Origin: DASXRC01 sp036506495 | GTDB taxonomy: Bacteria; Actinomycetota; Actinomycetes; Mycobacteriales; Micromonosporaceae | DNA: 49,312 nucleotides | Assembly (NCBI GenBank): GCA_036506495.1 | Contig: DASXRQ010000240.1 | Span: forward strand, 1-49,312 | Reading direction: 5' to 3' | Shown: positions 31,205 through 39,832 of the stretch, one piece after another | Layout: every line of letters begins with the position of its first letter | How positions within the stretch are numbered: the first letter of the stretch is position 1 | Position numbers and translations under genes: made by a program | The notes under the pieces: model-generated | Seen by the model: only the letters and a program-made list of their open reading frames with translations | Told to the model about the DNA's origin: nothing | Databases searched by the model: none

Positions 31205-31513
31205 ATGAAGCGCACCACCGTGACCCTGACCGATGCACAGGAACGGGCCTTGGCGGCGTTCGGGCGTCCCGGGTCGTTCCGGGACACGGTTCGCGACTGG
31301 GCGGCGGAGCACGGGATCGAGCTCGGCGACTCGCCGGCCGAGGCGGCGTTGGTCCGGGTGCTCATCGACGCCGGCATCGACCGTCTCCGGCAGACGGCGC
31401 TCGACGCGGGCTACGCGGAACTCGCCGAGATCTACGCGCACGAGTCCATCCGGGCCGAACTGGATGTGCTCGCCGCGGACTCGCTCGGCGCCGGCGACAG
31501 GCACGAGGCGTGA
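31205..31513 (+). CDS. ribbon-helix-helix antitoxin
   Basis: 102 residues beginning MKRTTVTLTDAQERALAAF, a ribbon-helix-helix DNA-binding start, with an acidic helical remainder to bind the toxin. ATG 31205 is chosen because it gives the RHH strand. Its TGA overlaps the toxin GTG, so the two are made together. The palindromes just upstream are its likely operator. Confidence 0.78.
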   Translation: MKRTTVTLTDAQERALAAFGRPGSFRDTVRDWAAEHGIELGDSPAEAALVRVLIDAGIDRLRQTALDAGYAELAEIYAHESIRAELDVLAADSLGAGDRHEA

Positions 31514-31878
31514 GCCCGGCCGTCACCTCGCTGGCCGCGCGCCGTGCCATCCATCCGCACCGCGGACAGGTGTACTGGTTGGCCATCCCTGGCATCGGGC
31601 GGAAACCCTGGCTCATCGTCTCCAACGACGCCGTGAATCGAAACCAGGCGCTCGAGCATCTCATCGCGGTGCGCATCTCGACGACCGTCCGAGATAGACA
31701 CGTGCCGACCGTCGTGCCGCTCGGGGCCAGCGACCCGTTGACCGGCTGCGTACTGACGGCGACGGTGATGCAGCTGCGCCGTCGATGGTTCGTCGCCCCC
31801 GCCGGCGCGGTCTCGCCTGACACGATGCGCGCGGTCGACGAGGCGCTCGCGGAGGTGCTCGCGCTGCGGCGCGGGTGA
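31510..31878 (+). CDS. MazF/PemK-type endoribonuclease toxin
   Basis: 122 residues with MazF landmarks: HRGQVYWLAIPGIGRKPWLIVSNDAVNRN near the N-terminus, then VPLGASDPLTGCVL and MQLRRRWFV. MazF cuts RNA at short sequences when unbound by antitoxin. GTG start overlaps the antitoxin stop. It ends two bases before the convergent glpD stop. Confidence 0.83.
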   Translation: MSPAVTSLAARRAIHPHRGQVYWLAIPGIGRKPWLIVSNDAVNRNQALEHLIAVRISTTVRDRHVPTVVPLGASDPLTGCVLTATVMQLRRRWFVAPAGAVSPDTMRAVDEALAEVLALRRG

Positions 31879-31879
31879 G

Positions 31880-33655
31880 TCAGCCCGGCAGCCCGGCGCC
31901 GCGATCGGCGCCGAAGCCACGCACGTCGGGCGCGCCGACCCGGGCGGCGTCGGCGGTCAGGTCGTCGGGCATCCGCTGCGACTCGCGCTCGGCCGCCACC
32001 CGAGCGAGGTAGTGCTCGACCTCGCGGGCCCGCGTCGCGGCGTCCCAGCCGAGCACCGCACCCATGATCGACGCCGCGTGCGATGCCGACTCCTCACCCC
32101 GGTGCGGCGTTTCGATCGATACCCGGGTACGCCGCGTGAGCGCGTCGTCGAGGTGGAGTGCGGCCTCGGCGGAGGCCGCATACGCGATCTCGGCGCACAG
32201 GTACTCCGGCGCGCCGGTCAGGGGCATCGCCAGCGCCGGATCGGCGTGCAGCGTCGCGAGCACGTGCGTGGTCAGCGTGCCGTACCGCTCGAGCAGGTGC
32301 TCCACCACGCCTGCCGGCACACTGTGGCGGCGAGCCAGGTCGGCGCGATCCCGCCACATCGCCGCGTACCCGTCCGCCCCCAGCAGCGGCAGCTGCTCGG
32401 TGCGGGACGGTCGGGCGGCACCGAGGCGGCGCGCCGCCCGGTCCACCACGTCGGCGGCCATCACCCGGTAAGTGGTGAGCTTGCCGCCGGCCACGAGGAA
32501 CAGCCCTAGCATCGGCTCCACCACCGCGTGCTCGCGGGACAGCTTCGACGTCAACTCCGCCTCGCCGGCGAGCAGCGGGCGCAGCCCCGCGTACACCCCC
32601 TCGATGTCCGATGTGGACAGCGGTCGGTCGAGCACGGCGTTGACGGCGTTGAGCAGGTATGCGATGTCCCGGGCGGAGGCCGCCGGGTGGTCTCGGTCGA
32701 GGCGCCAGTCGGTGTCGGTCGTGCCGACGACCCAATGTCCGCCCCACGGGATGACGAAAAGCACGGAGCTGGGCGTACGCAGGATCAGCCCGGCGTCGCC
32801 GGTGATCGCCGAGCGTGGCACCACGAGGTGCACGCCCTTCGAGGCACGTACCCGCAGGCCCGGCCGGGCGTCGGGCAGGAGTGCGGAGATGTCGTTGCTC
32901 CATACGCCGGCCGCCGAGATGACCGTCCGCGCGAGTACATCTATCTCCTCGCCGGTCTCCATGTCGCGGACGCGTACGCCGGTGACCTCGCGGGCGTGGC
33001 GCAGCAGCCCGACGGCGCGGACGCTCGACGCGACCGCGGCGCCGAGGCTGGCCGCGGTGCGCGCCAGGGTCACCACCAGCCGGGCGTCGTCCACCTGGCC
33101 GTCGTAGTAGCGGATGGCGCCGCTGATCGCGTCCTCCCGCAGGCTGGGGAAGACGCGTCGGGCGCCCGTCCGGGACAGCTGCCGGTGCAGCGGCATGCCG
33201 CGCCCGCGGCCGACCAGTCCCGCGAACGCGTCGTACAGCATGACACCGGCGCCGAGGTAGGCCCGCTGCCACGCGCGGACCGGCAGGCTGGCCCGCTCGA
33301 GCGGGACCAGGAACGGGACCGGACGGACCAGGTGCGGGGCGAGCCGGGTGGCCAGCAGGCCGCGCTCGCGCAGTGCCTCGTGCACTAGCCCGAACTCCAG
33401 CTGCTCCAGGTAGCGAAGGCCGCCGTGGATCAGCTTGCTCGACCGGCTCGAGGTGCCGGCGGCGAGGTCGCGGGCCTCGACGAGTGCCACCGACAGGCCA
33501 CGGGAGGCCGCATCGACGGCTGCGCCGGTTCCGGTCACGCCGCCCCCGATGACGAGCACGTCGAACTGCTCGTGGCGGAGCCGGTTCAGGTCCACCTGCC
33601 GGCGCAGCGGGGACAGCTGGCTGGCTGCGTACCGGGACATCTCGGGTTCACGCAC
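31880..33655 (-). CDS. glpD: glycerol-3-phosphate dehydrogenase
   Basis: 591 residues: FAD-binding VIGGGVTGTGAAVDAASRG, then family motifs SSRSSKLIHGGLRYLEQ and WVVGTTDTDW, and a C-terminal helical domain. It oxidises glycerol 3-phosphate to dihydroxyacetone phosphate at the membrane and feeds electrons to the quinone pool. Start GTG 33653-33655 is supported by TACCGT (33662-33667) 6 nt upstream; a GTG seven codons earlier would lie over the promoter. Confidence 0.93.
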   Translation of the reverse strand: MREPEMSRYAASQLSPLRRQVDLNRLRHEQFDVLVIGGGVTGTGAAVDAASRGLSVALVEARDLAAGTSSRSSKLIHGGLRYLEQLEFGLVHEALRERGLLATRLAPHLVRPVPFLVPLERASLPVRAWQRAYLGAGVMLYDAFAGLVGRGRGMPLHRQLSRTGARRVFPSLREDAISGAIRYYDGQVDDARLVVTLARTAASLGAAVASSVRAVGLLRHAREVTGVRVRDMETGEEIDVLARTVISAAGVWSNDISALLPDARPGLRVRASKGVHLVVPRSAITGDAGLILRTPSSVLFVIPWGGHWVVGTTDTDWRLDRDHPAASARDIAYLLNAVNAVLDRPLSTSDIEGVYAGLRPLLAGEAELTSKLSREHAVVEPMLGLFLVAGGKLTTYRVMAADVVDRAARRLGAARPSRTEQLPLLGADGYAAMWRDRADLARRHSVPAGVVEHLLERYGTLTTHVLATLHADPALAMPLTGAPEYLCAEIAYAASAEAALHLDDALTRRTRVSIETPHRGEESASHAASIMGAVLGWDAATRAREVEHYLARVAAERESQRMPDDLTADAARVGAPDVRGFGADRGAGLPG

Positions 33656-33732
33656 CCGTCCACGGTAACCAGGCACTACCCGTGATCGAGGGCGACCGAC
33701 GAGAGCGGCACCGCTGTCCTACTGTTCTGGCC

Positions 33733-36237
33733 ATGGCCCAGGCCGGTGGACCGCCAGACCCGTTCGGTGCGCCCGCGCCCGCGCCGCCCGGTGGCCCGCC
33801 GCCCACCGCGGTCGGGACGCTGGAGCCGCCACCGCCCCCGCGAGGGGCACCGCCGACCGCGGGATCCGGTGCGGGCGCCATCGTCGCGGCGATCCTCATC
33901 GGAGGATGGGCGGTGGCCGTCGCGGGGCTCGGCCAGACCGCGGGATGGCTGATCGAGCAGGTGCTCCTCATCGCCGGGCTGCCGAGGCAGGGCTGGCTGT
34001 GGCCGGTCGGGTCCGTCGTCGGCTCGACCCTGATCGCCGTGCCCGCGGGCCTGCTCACCGCCATCCCACGCTCGCCGGCGATCCGGGCGGCCGGCCGCGC
34101 CTGGTTCCTCGGCGCGCTCGCGCTGGGCGTGCTCGGGCTGGTCCGGGCGATCCCGATCGCGCAGAGCGAGCCGTACCTCGGCACGCTCACGCTCGTCGCG
34201 GTGGTTGGCGGGGTCGTCCTGCGCCGCTTCACCGCGCTCCGCTTCGAGGGCAGCGCCCAACCGTCGGCGCGGCTGCTCGCGATCGCCGCCGGCCTCGCGG
34301 CGCTGTTACCGTGGCTCGCGCTGGCGGGCCTCGGGGGTGCACTCGAGACCGCGCTCGCCGTGACGGCGGCGGCCGCCGTGGGCGGCTTGGCCGGCGAGAT
34401 CCTCAATGTCGATTTCTGGGCGCCGTACGCCGAACCGCGGCGCCCTTCCGGCCGGCCGAGCGCCGTGCGACTGGTCCTCGTCGGCGGCCTCGTCGCCGGG
34501 GTCGCCCTCGTGCTCCTGGCCGCGGGGGTCGGGCCCGCCGGGGTCCAGCTCGCCGAGCTGATCGTGCTGCCGCCGACCGCCCTCGCCGCGGCCGCCCTGC
34601 AGCGCGTGGCCGGCCCGACTGGCCGGGGCGGGACGTTCCTGTCCCCCGGGGCGGGCAGGTCGAACGTCGCGGTGCGGTGGCTGGTCGCGCTCGCCGCGCT
34701 CGGCCCGCTGGCGTTCACCGACCCGGAAGAGATCACGCTGGTCCTGCTGGCCCACGACGTCCCGTACTGGGCGGCGATCGCCGCACTCGGCTCGTTCGCC
34801 GCCGTACTCGTCGTCGGCGTCGCGTACGCCGTGGCGTTCGGCCGTACCCTGGGGGTCCGGATCGCGACCCCGCTGGCGGCCGGGCTCGCGCTCGTCCTGG
34901 GGCTCGCTGGCGTCGCCGTCTACCTGGGTCCAGGCCACCCGGGGTTGCACGGGGAGCGGCTGTTCGTGGTGCTGCGGGACCAGGCGGACCTGGGGGCGAT
35001 CCCGGCGACCACGGGCGCGGGCGGGCGGGCGGACCGGGTACGGGCCGTGTACCGCATGCTCGTGGCACACGCCGAGCGCAGCCAGGCTCCACTGCGCCAC
35101 GAGCTGGACCGCCTTCACCTGAGGTACACGCCGTATTACCTCGTCAACGCCATCGAGGTGCATGCCGGCCCAGAACTGCGACCATGGCTGGCGCGGCGCG
35201 CCGACGTCGACCGGATCCTGTACAGCCAGCGCCTCCGCCCGCTGCCCGCGGCGCCGTCGGTCATGCACGGCGACCAGCCGGCCCCTGATCGTCCACAGTG
35301 GAACGTCAATATGATCGAGGCGGACCGGGTCTGGAGCGAGCTCGGCGTGGACGGCAGCGGCGTGGTCGTCGGCAGCTCCGACTCCGGGATCGACGGAACA
35401 CATCCGGCGCTCCGGGACGGGTTTCGGGGTGGCTCCGATTCGTGGTACGACCCGTGGAACGCCACCCGGACGCCGACGGACGGTGGAGGCCACGGCACGC
35501 ACACGCTGGCCATCGCGGTCGGCCGCGGGGGCGTCGGGGTGGCACCGGGCGCACAGTGGGTCGGCTGCGTCAACCTGGGCCGGAACCTGGGCAACCCCGC
35601 GCACTACCTCGACTGCTTGCAGTACATGCTGGCGCCGTTCCCGGCCGGCGGAGACCCGTTCGCCGACGGACGGCCCGAACGGGCGCCGCACGTGCTGACG
35701 AACTCGTGGGGCTGCCCGACGACCGAAGGCTGCGACGCCGGGGTTCTGCGCCCGGCGATCGCCGCACTCCGCGCGGCCGGCATCTTCTTCGTGGCGGCGG
35801 CGGGCAACACCGGGCCGTTTTGCGGATCGATCGATGACCCGCCGGCGCCGTACGCCGACACGTTCACCGTCGGCGCCGTCGACCGCCGCGGCCGGGTCAC
35901 CGACTTCTCCAGCCGTGGACCGGCGCCGGGCGCGGCCAAGCCCGACCTCGTGGCGCCCGGCGCGCACGTGCTGTCCGCGCTGCCGGGCGGCGGGTACGGC
36001 GAGCTGGACGGCACGTCGATGGCCACGCCACACGTCGCAGGCGTCGTGGCGCTGATGTGGTCCGCCAACCCGGACCTGATCGGTGACGTCGACGCGACCG
36101 CCCGCATCCTGCGAGAGACGGCCCGTGCGGCGCAACCGTCCCAGAACGGAGACACCTGTGGGGCGGAGGCGAACGTCGCCGGGGCGGGCATCGTCGACGC
36201 GTACGCCGCCGTGCGAGCGGCGAAGGCGCGCGGCTAG
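33733..36237 (+). CDS. membrane-anchored S8 subtilisin-like protease
   Basis: 834 residues. A Pro-rich head of about 55 residues is followed by roughly twelve hydrophobic segments (to about residue 410), then a propeptide-like stretch (VVLRDQADLGAIPATTG) and a subtilisin domain. The triad is Asp in SSDSGIDGTHPAL, His in GHGTHTLAI and Ser in GTSMATPHVAG, with oxyanion Asn in AAAGNTG. The catalytic part is probably outside the cell. The large polytopic front is unusual for S8 enzymes. ATG with TACTGT 7 nt upstream; divergent from glpD. Confidence 0.88.
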   Translation: MAQAGGPPDPFGAPAPAPPGGPPPTAVGTLEPPPPPRGAPPTAGSGAGAIVAAILIGGWAVAVAGLGQTAGWLIEQVLLIAGLPRQGWLWPVGSVVGSTLIAVPAGLLTAIPRSPAIRAAGRAWFLGALALGVLGLVRAIPIAQSEPYLGTLTLVAVVGGVVLRRFTALRFEGSAQPSARLLAIAAGLAALLPWLALAGLGGALETALAVTAAAAVGGLAGEILNVDFWAPYAEPRRPSGRPSAVRLVLVGGLVAGVALVLLAAGVGPAGVQLAELIVLPPTALAAAALQRVAGPTGRGGTFLSPGAGRSNVAVRWLVALAALGPLAFTDPEEITLVLLAHDVPYWAAIAALGSFAAVLVVGVAYAVAFGRTLGVRIATPLAAGLALVLGLAGVAVYLGPGHPGLHGERLFVVLRDQADLGAIPATTGAGGRADRVRAVYRMLVAHAERSQAPLRHELDRLHLRYTPYYLVNAIEVHAGPELRPWLARRADVDRILYSQRLRPLPAAPSVMHGDQPAPDRPQWNVNMIEADRVWSELGVDGSGVVVGSSDSGIDGTHPALRDGFRGGSDSWYDPWNATRTPTDGGGHGTHTLAIAVGRGGVGVAPGAQWVGCVNLGRNLGNPAHYLDCLQYMLAPFPAGGDPFADGRPERAPHVLTNSWGCPTTEGCDAGVLRPAIAALRAAGIFFVAAAGNTGPFCGSIDDPPAPYADTFTVGAVDRRGRVTDFSSRGPAPGAAKPDLVAPGAHVLSALPGGGYGELDGTSMATPHVAGVVALMWSANPDLIGDVDATARILRETARAAQPSQNGDTCGAEANVAGAGIVDAYAAVRAAKARG

Positions 36238-36265
36238 GTTCGTATCGAGCCAGGAATAGGCGGCT

Positions 36266-36499
36266 TTGCCGGCGCTGGTCGCGGCCAACGTCTACGTGTT
36301 CGCCTTCGGCATGAGCTGGGGACCGGTCGTCTGGGTGCGGCTCGGGGAGATGTTCAACAACCGGATCCGGGCGACCGCGCTCGCCGACGCGGGGCTGTCC
36401 TTCGCGTACGGCCTCTACACGGTCTTCGCCACACTGGCGTTGCTGTTCGTGCTCCGCGAGGTGCGGGAGACGAAGGGCCGGCAGCTGGAGGAGATGTAG
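36266..36499 (+). pseudogene. remnant of MFS sugar porter
   Basis: 77 residues matching only the last part of sugar:proton symporters: ANVYVFAFGMSWGPVVWVRLGEMF then NNRIRATALA and the tail FVLREVRETKGRQLEEM. About 380 N-terminal residues are absent. Between RIRATALADAG and LSFAYGLYT roughly 25 residues usual in the family are missing too. It cannot transport and is a deletion relic; no start signal is visible. Confidence 0.75.
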
Positions 36500-36507
36500 G
36501 CCCGGGA

Positions 36508-37338
36508 TCAGGCACGCGCGGCGAGCAGCTCCCCGCCGGGCGCGCGCAGCTGGACCGCGGCCACGTCGGACACGTGGCGGTAGAGCGCATAGCCGGACGT
36601 CCCCCGGCCGTCCGCGACCGGGCAGAATCCCACGGGATGCGAGATGCCATCCCGGTCGACCACCGTCATCGCGTACGCCCCGTCCGCCGGCGCCGCGGTG
36701 ACGGAGGCGACGAGCCAGGACGGCCTGCCCTCGTACAGGAAGACCGTTCCGACCGGCGCCCCGGCGTCGGTGGTCAACTGCACCGCCTTGAGGAAGCGGC
36801 CTTCGCCGATCGCCAGGGTCTGCCGGTAGCGCTCGGCCAGCGCTCGGTCATCGGCGGTGCGCCACTGGACGACCGACGCGCCGAGTCCGGCCGCCACCAC
36901 GACCGCGACGGCGACGGCCAGCACGGGCCGGGTCAGCCACCGGCGCCACCGGCGCGGCCCGGGCCGCACGCGCCCCGGGCCGGGCGAACGGGTCCGCGCC
37001 GGCGGGCGGGTCGGCGCCGGCGGGTTGGCCCGCGTCGGCGCCCGGCGTGCCAGCTCGACGTCCTTGGGTTCGGGTGTGACGGTGCCGACGGGCTCGGGCG
37101 CGGCGTCGGTCGCGACCCGCGCCATGACAGTGGCCTCGAATCCGGGCGGCGGCTCCGCGCCCGGCGCGAGCAGCAGCAGGGAGTCGGCAACCTGGGACAG
37201 CGCGGCCAGCTCGCGCCGGCAGGCGGGGCAGCCCGCCACGTGGCGCAGCGCCCGCCCTCGCTCCTGGCCGGTCAGCACGCCGGTGGCGAGCTCCACCAGG
37301 AGTGGGCGGGCCTCCTCGCAGCCGTACTCCTCAGCCAT
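36508..37338 (-). CDS. anti-sigma factor with zinc-finger domain (RskA-like)
   Basis: 276 residues. The cytoplasmic N-terminus carries the anti-sigma zinc motif HVAGCPAC; a Pro/Arg-rich linker leads to one membrane helix (about 134-153, PVLAVAVAVVVAAGLGASVV) and an outer C-terminal domain of the RskA type. It holds the ECF sigma factor encoded upstream until cut by proteases. Start ATG overlaps the sigma stop by 8 bp, so the two are made in step. Confidence 0.88.
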   Translation of the reverse strand: MAEEYGCEEARPLLVELATGVLTGQERGRALRHVAGCPACRRELAALSQVADSLLLLAPGAEPPPGFEATVMARVATDAAPEPVGTVTPEPKDVELARRAPTRANPPAPTRPPARTRSPGPGRVRPGPRRWRRWLTRPVLAVAVAVVVAAGLGASVVQWRTADDRALAERYRQTLAIGEGRFLKAVQLTTDAGAPVGTVFLYEGRPSWLVASVTAAPADGAYAMTVVDRDGISHPVGFCPVADGRGTSGYALYRHVSDVAAVQLRAPGGELLAARA

Positions 37339-37882
37339 CGGACACCTCGATCAGCTCGCGCAGCCGGGCCAACCCGAGCCGGATTCTCGTCTTCGCGGTG
37401 CCGAGCGGCACCTTCTCGCGGTCGGCGATCTCCTGGGCGGTGAGCCCGTAGAAGGTCGCCATGACGACCGCCGTGGCCTGGACGGTCGGCAGGGCGCGCA
37501 GTCCGGCGCGTACCCGGTCCACGTCGGCCACCCGGTCGGCGAGCCGGTCCTCGGCCGGCTCGCGGGCGGCGAGCACCGCGAGCAGCGCGTCCGGCTGGTA
37601 CGGGTAGTCCCGGCTCACCCGGAGCACATCCACGGCGGCGTTGCGGGTGATCGTGAGCAGCCAGGTGGCCACCGCCCCCCGCCGTGGGTCGTAGCCCCCG
37701 GCGAACCGCCACGCCCGCACGAACGCCTCCTGAGCGACGTCCTCGGCGACCGCGGGCACGCCGACAACGGTCAACGCCAGGCCGTACACCCGGGCCTGGT
37801 ACCGGCGCACGAACGCCGCCGCCGCCTGCGGGTCCCCGGCCGCCATCCCGGCGAGCAGAGCCTCGTCGTCGGACACCCCCAC
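37331..37882 (-). CDS. ECF-family RNA polymerase sigma factor
   Basis: 183 residues with region 2 (AEDVAQEAFVRAWRFAGGYD) and region 4 (TAQEIADREKVPLGTAKTRIRLGLARLRE). It directs polymerase to stress promoters once freed from the anti-sigma factor encoded next. The signal is unknown. A GTG two codons later (37876) is an alternative start. Divergent from a 37-residue membrane peptide gene. Confidence 0.92.
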   Translation of the reverse strand: MGVSDDEALLAGMAAGDPQAAAAFVRRYQARVYGLALTVVGVPAVAEDVAQEAFVRAWRFAGGYDPRRGAVATWLLTITRNAAVDVLRVSRDYPYQPDALLAVLAAREPAEDRLADRVADVDRVRAGLRALPTVQATAVVMATFYGLTAQEIADREKVPLGTAKTRIRLGLARLRELIEVSDG

Positions 37883-37984
37883 ACCTGGTAGTACGCGCCG
37901 CGGGCCCGCCGGGATCTATTGCGGCGAGAAATCCCTTCGCCCGGCCCGCCACGTAGGTACCCGTAGACCATCCGAGGAGGACTG

Positions 37985-38098
37985 ATGATCGAAGCGGACA
38001 CGCGCCACACGTCGGCGATCCCCCGGCGAATCTGCCTGGCGGGCGGCACGGCGATCGTCGTGCTGGTGTTCTTCTCCCTACTGCTCGCCACATCCTGA
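37985..38098 (+). CDS. 37-residue membrane peptide
   Basis: Reads MIEADTRHTSAIPRRIC then a hydrophobic helix LAGGTAIVVLVFFSLLLATS and a stop. A strong ribosome site AGGAGGA stands just before the ATG, which is why I accept so short a gene. It is divergent from the sigma factor gene, 102 bp apart, and followed by a strong terminator. Function unknown; control by the sigma factor is possible but not shown. Confidence 0.6.
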   Translation: MIEADTRHTSAIPRRICLAGGTAIVVLVFFSLLLATS

Positions 38099-38116
38099 TC
38101 GCGGCGGACCCCCACC

Positions 38117-38139
38117 CACGGGGGGCTCCGCCCCCCGTG
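38117..38139. terminator. hairpin terminator
   Basis: CACGGGGGGC and GCCCCCCGTG pair perfectly over 10 bp around TCC. It lies between the small peptide gene (ends 38098) and the convergent dipeptidase gene (ends 38168) and could serve both. Confidence 0.7.
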
Positions 38140-38167
38140 CACCCCCCAAGGCACCGCCAGGCCCCGA

Positions 38168-39352
38168 TTAGCCGTCCAGCTGCTCGATCGTCGCCTGCGA
38201 TGGACCGCGACGTCGGCGCGCCTCGCGGGCGGCGGCCTCGGTGTCGCGCACGACGCGGACGGCGTTGTGCCAGGTCAGCTTCGCGAGCTCGGTGTCCGCC
38301 CAGCCTCGGCCCGCGAGCTCCTCGAGCAGGTTCGGGTAGGCCGCGACGTCCGCGAGCCGGTCCGGCGTACTGACGATTCCATCGAAATCCCCGCCGAGCC
38401 CCACGTGGTCGACGCCCGCGACGGCTCGGACGTGCTCCACATGGTCGGCCACGTCCGCGACGTCGCACGGCGGCCGTGGGTTGGCCTTCACCCACGCCGC
38501 AACGGCCGCCTCGAAGGGCGGGCTGTCCTCCGAGTACGCCTCGGCCAGCCGGTCCTCCTCCGCGACGAGCCCGCCCATCCACCCGCGACACTCCTCGGTG
38601 AGGAAGCCGGGCACGAATGTCACCATCACCACGCCGACCGTGTCCCGCACCCCGCGCAACACGGCGTCGGGGACGTTGCGCGGGTGGTCGCACAGCGCGC
38701 GGGCACTCGAGTGGGAGAAGAACGCGGGCGCGGTCGAGACGTCCAACGCCGCGTCCATGGTGGACGGTGCCACGTGGGAGAGGTCGACGAGCATGCCCAG
38801 CCGGTTCATTTCACGCACAACCTCGCGGCCGAACGGTGAGAGGCCGCCGACCGCCGGCTCATCCGTTGCGCTGTCGGCCCAGGGCGTGTTCTGTATGTGC
38901 GTGAGCGTGAGGTATCGGGCGCCCAGTGTGTACAACATTCGCAACGCGCCGAGCGAGCATGCGATCGAGTGGCCGCCCTCCATGCCGACCAGCGAAGCGA
39001 TCCGACCCGCCTGATGCGCGGCCTCCATCTCGTCGGCGGTCGTCGCGAGGGCCAGGTGCCCGGGGTACGTCTCGACGAGCCGGTGCACGAAATCGATCTG
39101 CTCGAGGGTGGCGGCGATCGCGGCGTCACCGGCGATGCGGCCGGGCACGTAGACGGACCAGAACTGGGCGCCCACGCCGCCCTCGCGCAGCCGCAACAGG
39201 TCGGTGTGCAGTCCGTTGGCCCGTTGGTCGGTGCTCCCGTCGATCCGGTCGAGGTCGTACCGGAACCGCCGGCGCAGCTGCCAGGCCAGGTCGTTGTGGC
39301 CATCGACGACGGGCGTCCGGGCGAGCAGCGCGGCGATTCGTGGGCTGGTCAT
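38168..39352 (-). CDS. membrane dipeptidase (M19 family)
   Basis: 394 residues, a zinc amidohydrolase-fold dipeptidase. The metal ligands are visible: HxD in VDGHNDLAW, Glu in LVGMEGGHSI, and histidines in LVDLSHVA and FSHSSARAL. It hydrolyses dipeptides, possibly with D-residues. No signal peptide seen, so probably cytoplasmic despite the family name. ATG start with TACCGT 7 nt upstream; the 528-residue ORF reading is an over-extension. Confidence 0.9.
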   Translation of the reverse strand: MTSPRIAALLARTPVVDGHNDLAWQLRRRFRYDLDRIDGSTDQRANGLHTDLLRLREGGVGAQFWSVYVPGRIAGDAAIAATLEQIDFVHRLVETYPGHLALATTADEMEAAHQAGRIASLVGMEGGHSIACSLGALRMLYTLGARYLTLTHIQNTPWADSATDEPAVGGLSPFGREVVREMNRLGMLVDLSHVAPSTMDAALDVSTAPAFFSHSSARALCDHPRNVPDAVLRGVRDTVGVVMVTFVPGFLTEECRGWMGGLVAEEDRLAEAYSEDSPPFEAAVAAWVKANPRPPCDVADVADHVEHVRAVAGVDHVGLGGDFDGIVSTPDRLADVAAYPNLLEELAGRGWADTELAKLTWHNAVRVVRDTEAAAREARRRRGPSQATIEQLDG

Positions 39353-39479
39353 GGCCGGCACGGTAGCTGATCGAGTGTCGGGCGGCCCAGGCGAGCCACC
39401 GGAAATCCCGGTTCCACAGATAACGGCGGCTCGCTCGCCTACGGTGGCCTGGGAGATGGAGACCTCGCGAGGGGGAGAC

Positions 39480-39698
39480 ATGGCCGAGGACAAGGACCGC
39501 GAGGAAGATCTGCGAACTGTAGCGAAGTCGCGGATGGCCCACATGCCGGCCGAGACCGCCGGTGGGCGGCTCGACCCAGCCGGGACGTCGAAGCCGTCCG
39601 AGCCGTCGGAGCCGTCCGAATCGTCCGAGGAGACCGAGGCGGCCGAGTCCGCCGATGAGGATCGGACGAGCCGTTCGGAGGACGAGGAGCGCGACTGA
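39480..39698 (+). CDS. small acidic, probably disordered protein
   Basis: 72 residues, very rich in Glu, Ser and Asp, with SEP repeats (PSEPSEPSES). No hydrophobic core, so likely unstructured. ATG 39480 has GGGGGAG 2 nt upstream; an ATG at 39456 is in frame. TACGGT at 39440 may be the -10 box. Function unknown. Confidence 0.55.
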   Translation: MAEDKDREEDLRTVAKSRMAHMPAETAGGRLDPAGTSKPSEPSEPSESSEETEAAESADEDRTSRSEDEERD

Positions 39699-39775
39699 GC
39701 CACCCGTCGACCGGCCTTGCCGTGGCCGCGGAGCGGCATCTCGGGGGACGGCAAGACCTGCGACGACGGGTAGAC

Positions 39776-39810
39776 GCCGCCGGCCGGGACGCGAGGTCCC
39801 GGCCGGCGGC
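39776..39810. terminator. strong hairpin terminator between small protein and groEL
   Basis: A perfect 15-bp stem, GCCGCCGGCCGGGAC with GTCCCGGCCGGCGGC, around GCGAG. It is positioned to end the groEL transcript (stop at 39833) and the plus-strand gene. Confidence 0.75.
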
Positions 39811-39832
39811 CGAATTTGTGCGGCGATCGGAC

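Noticed and set aside
39353..39754. N-terminal extension of the dipeptidase (528-residue reading)
   Set aside because: Low-complexity sequence antisense to the small acidic protein; ATG 39352 has its own -10 box and begins the family domain.
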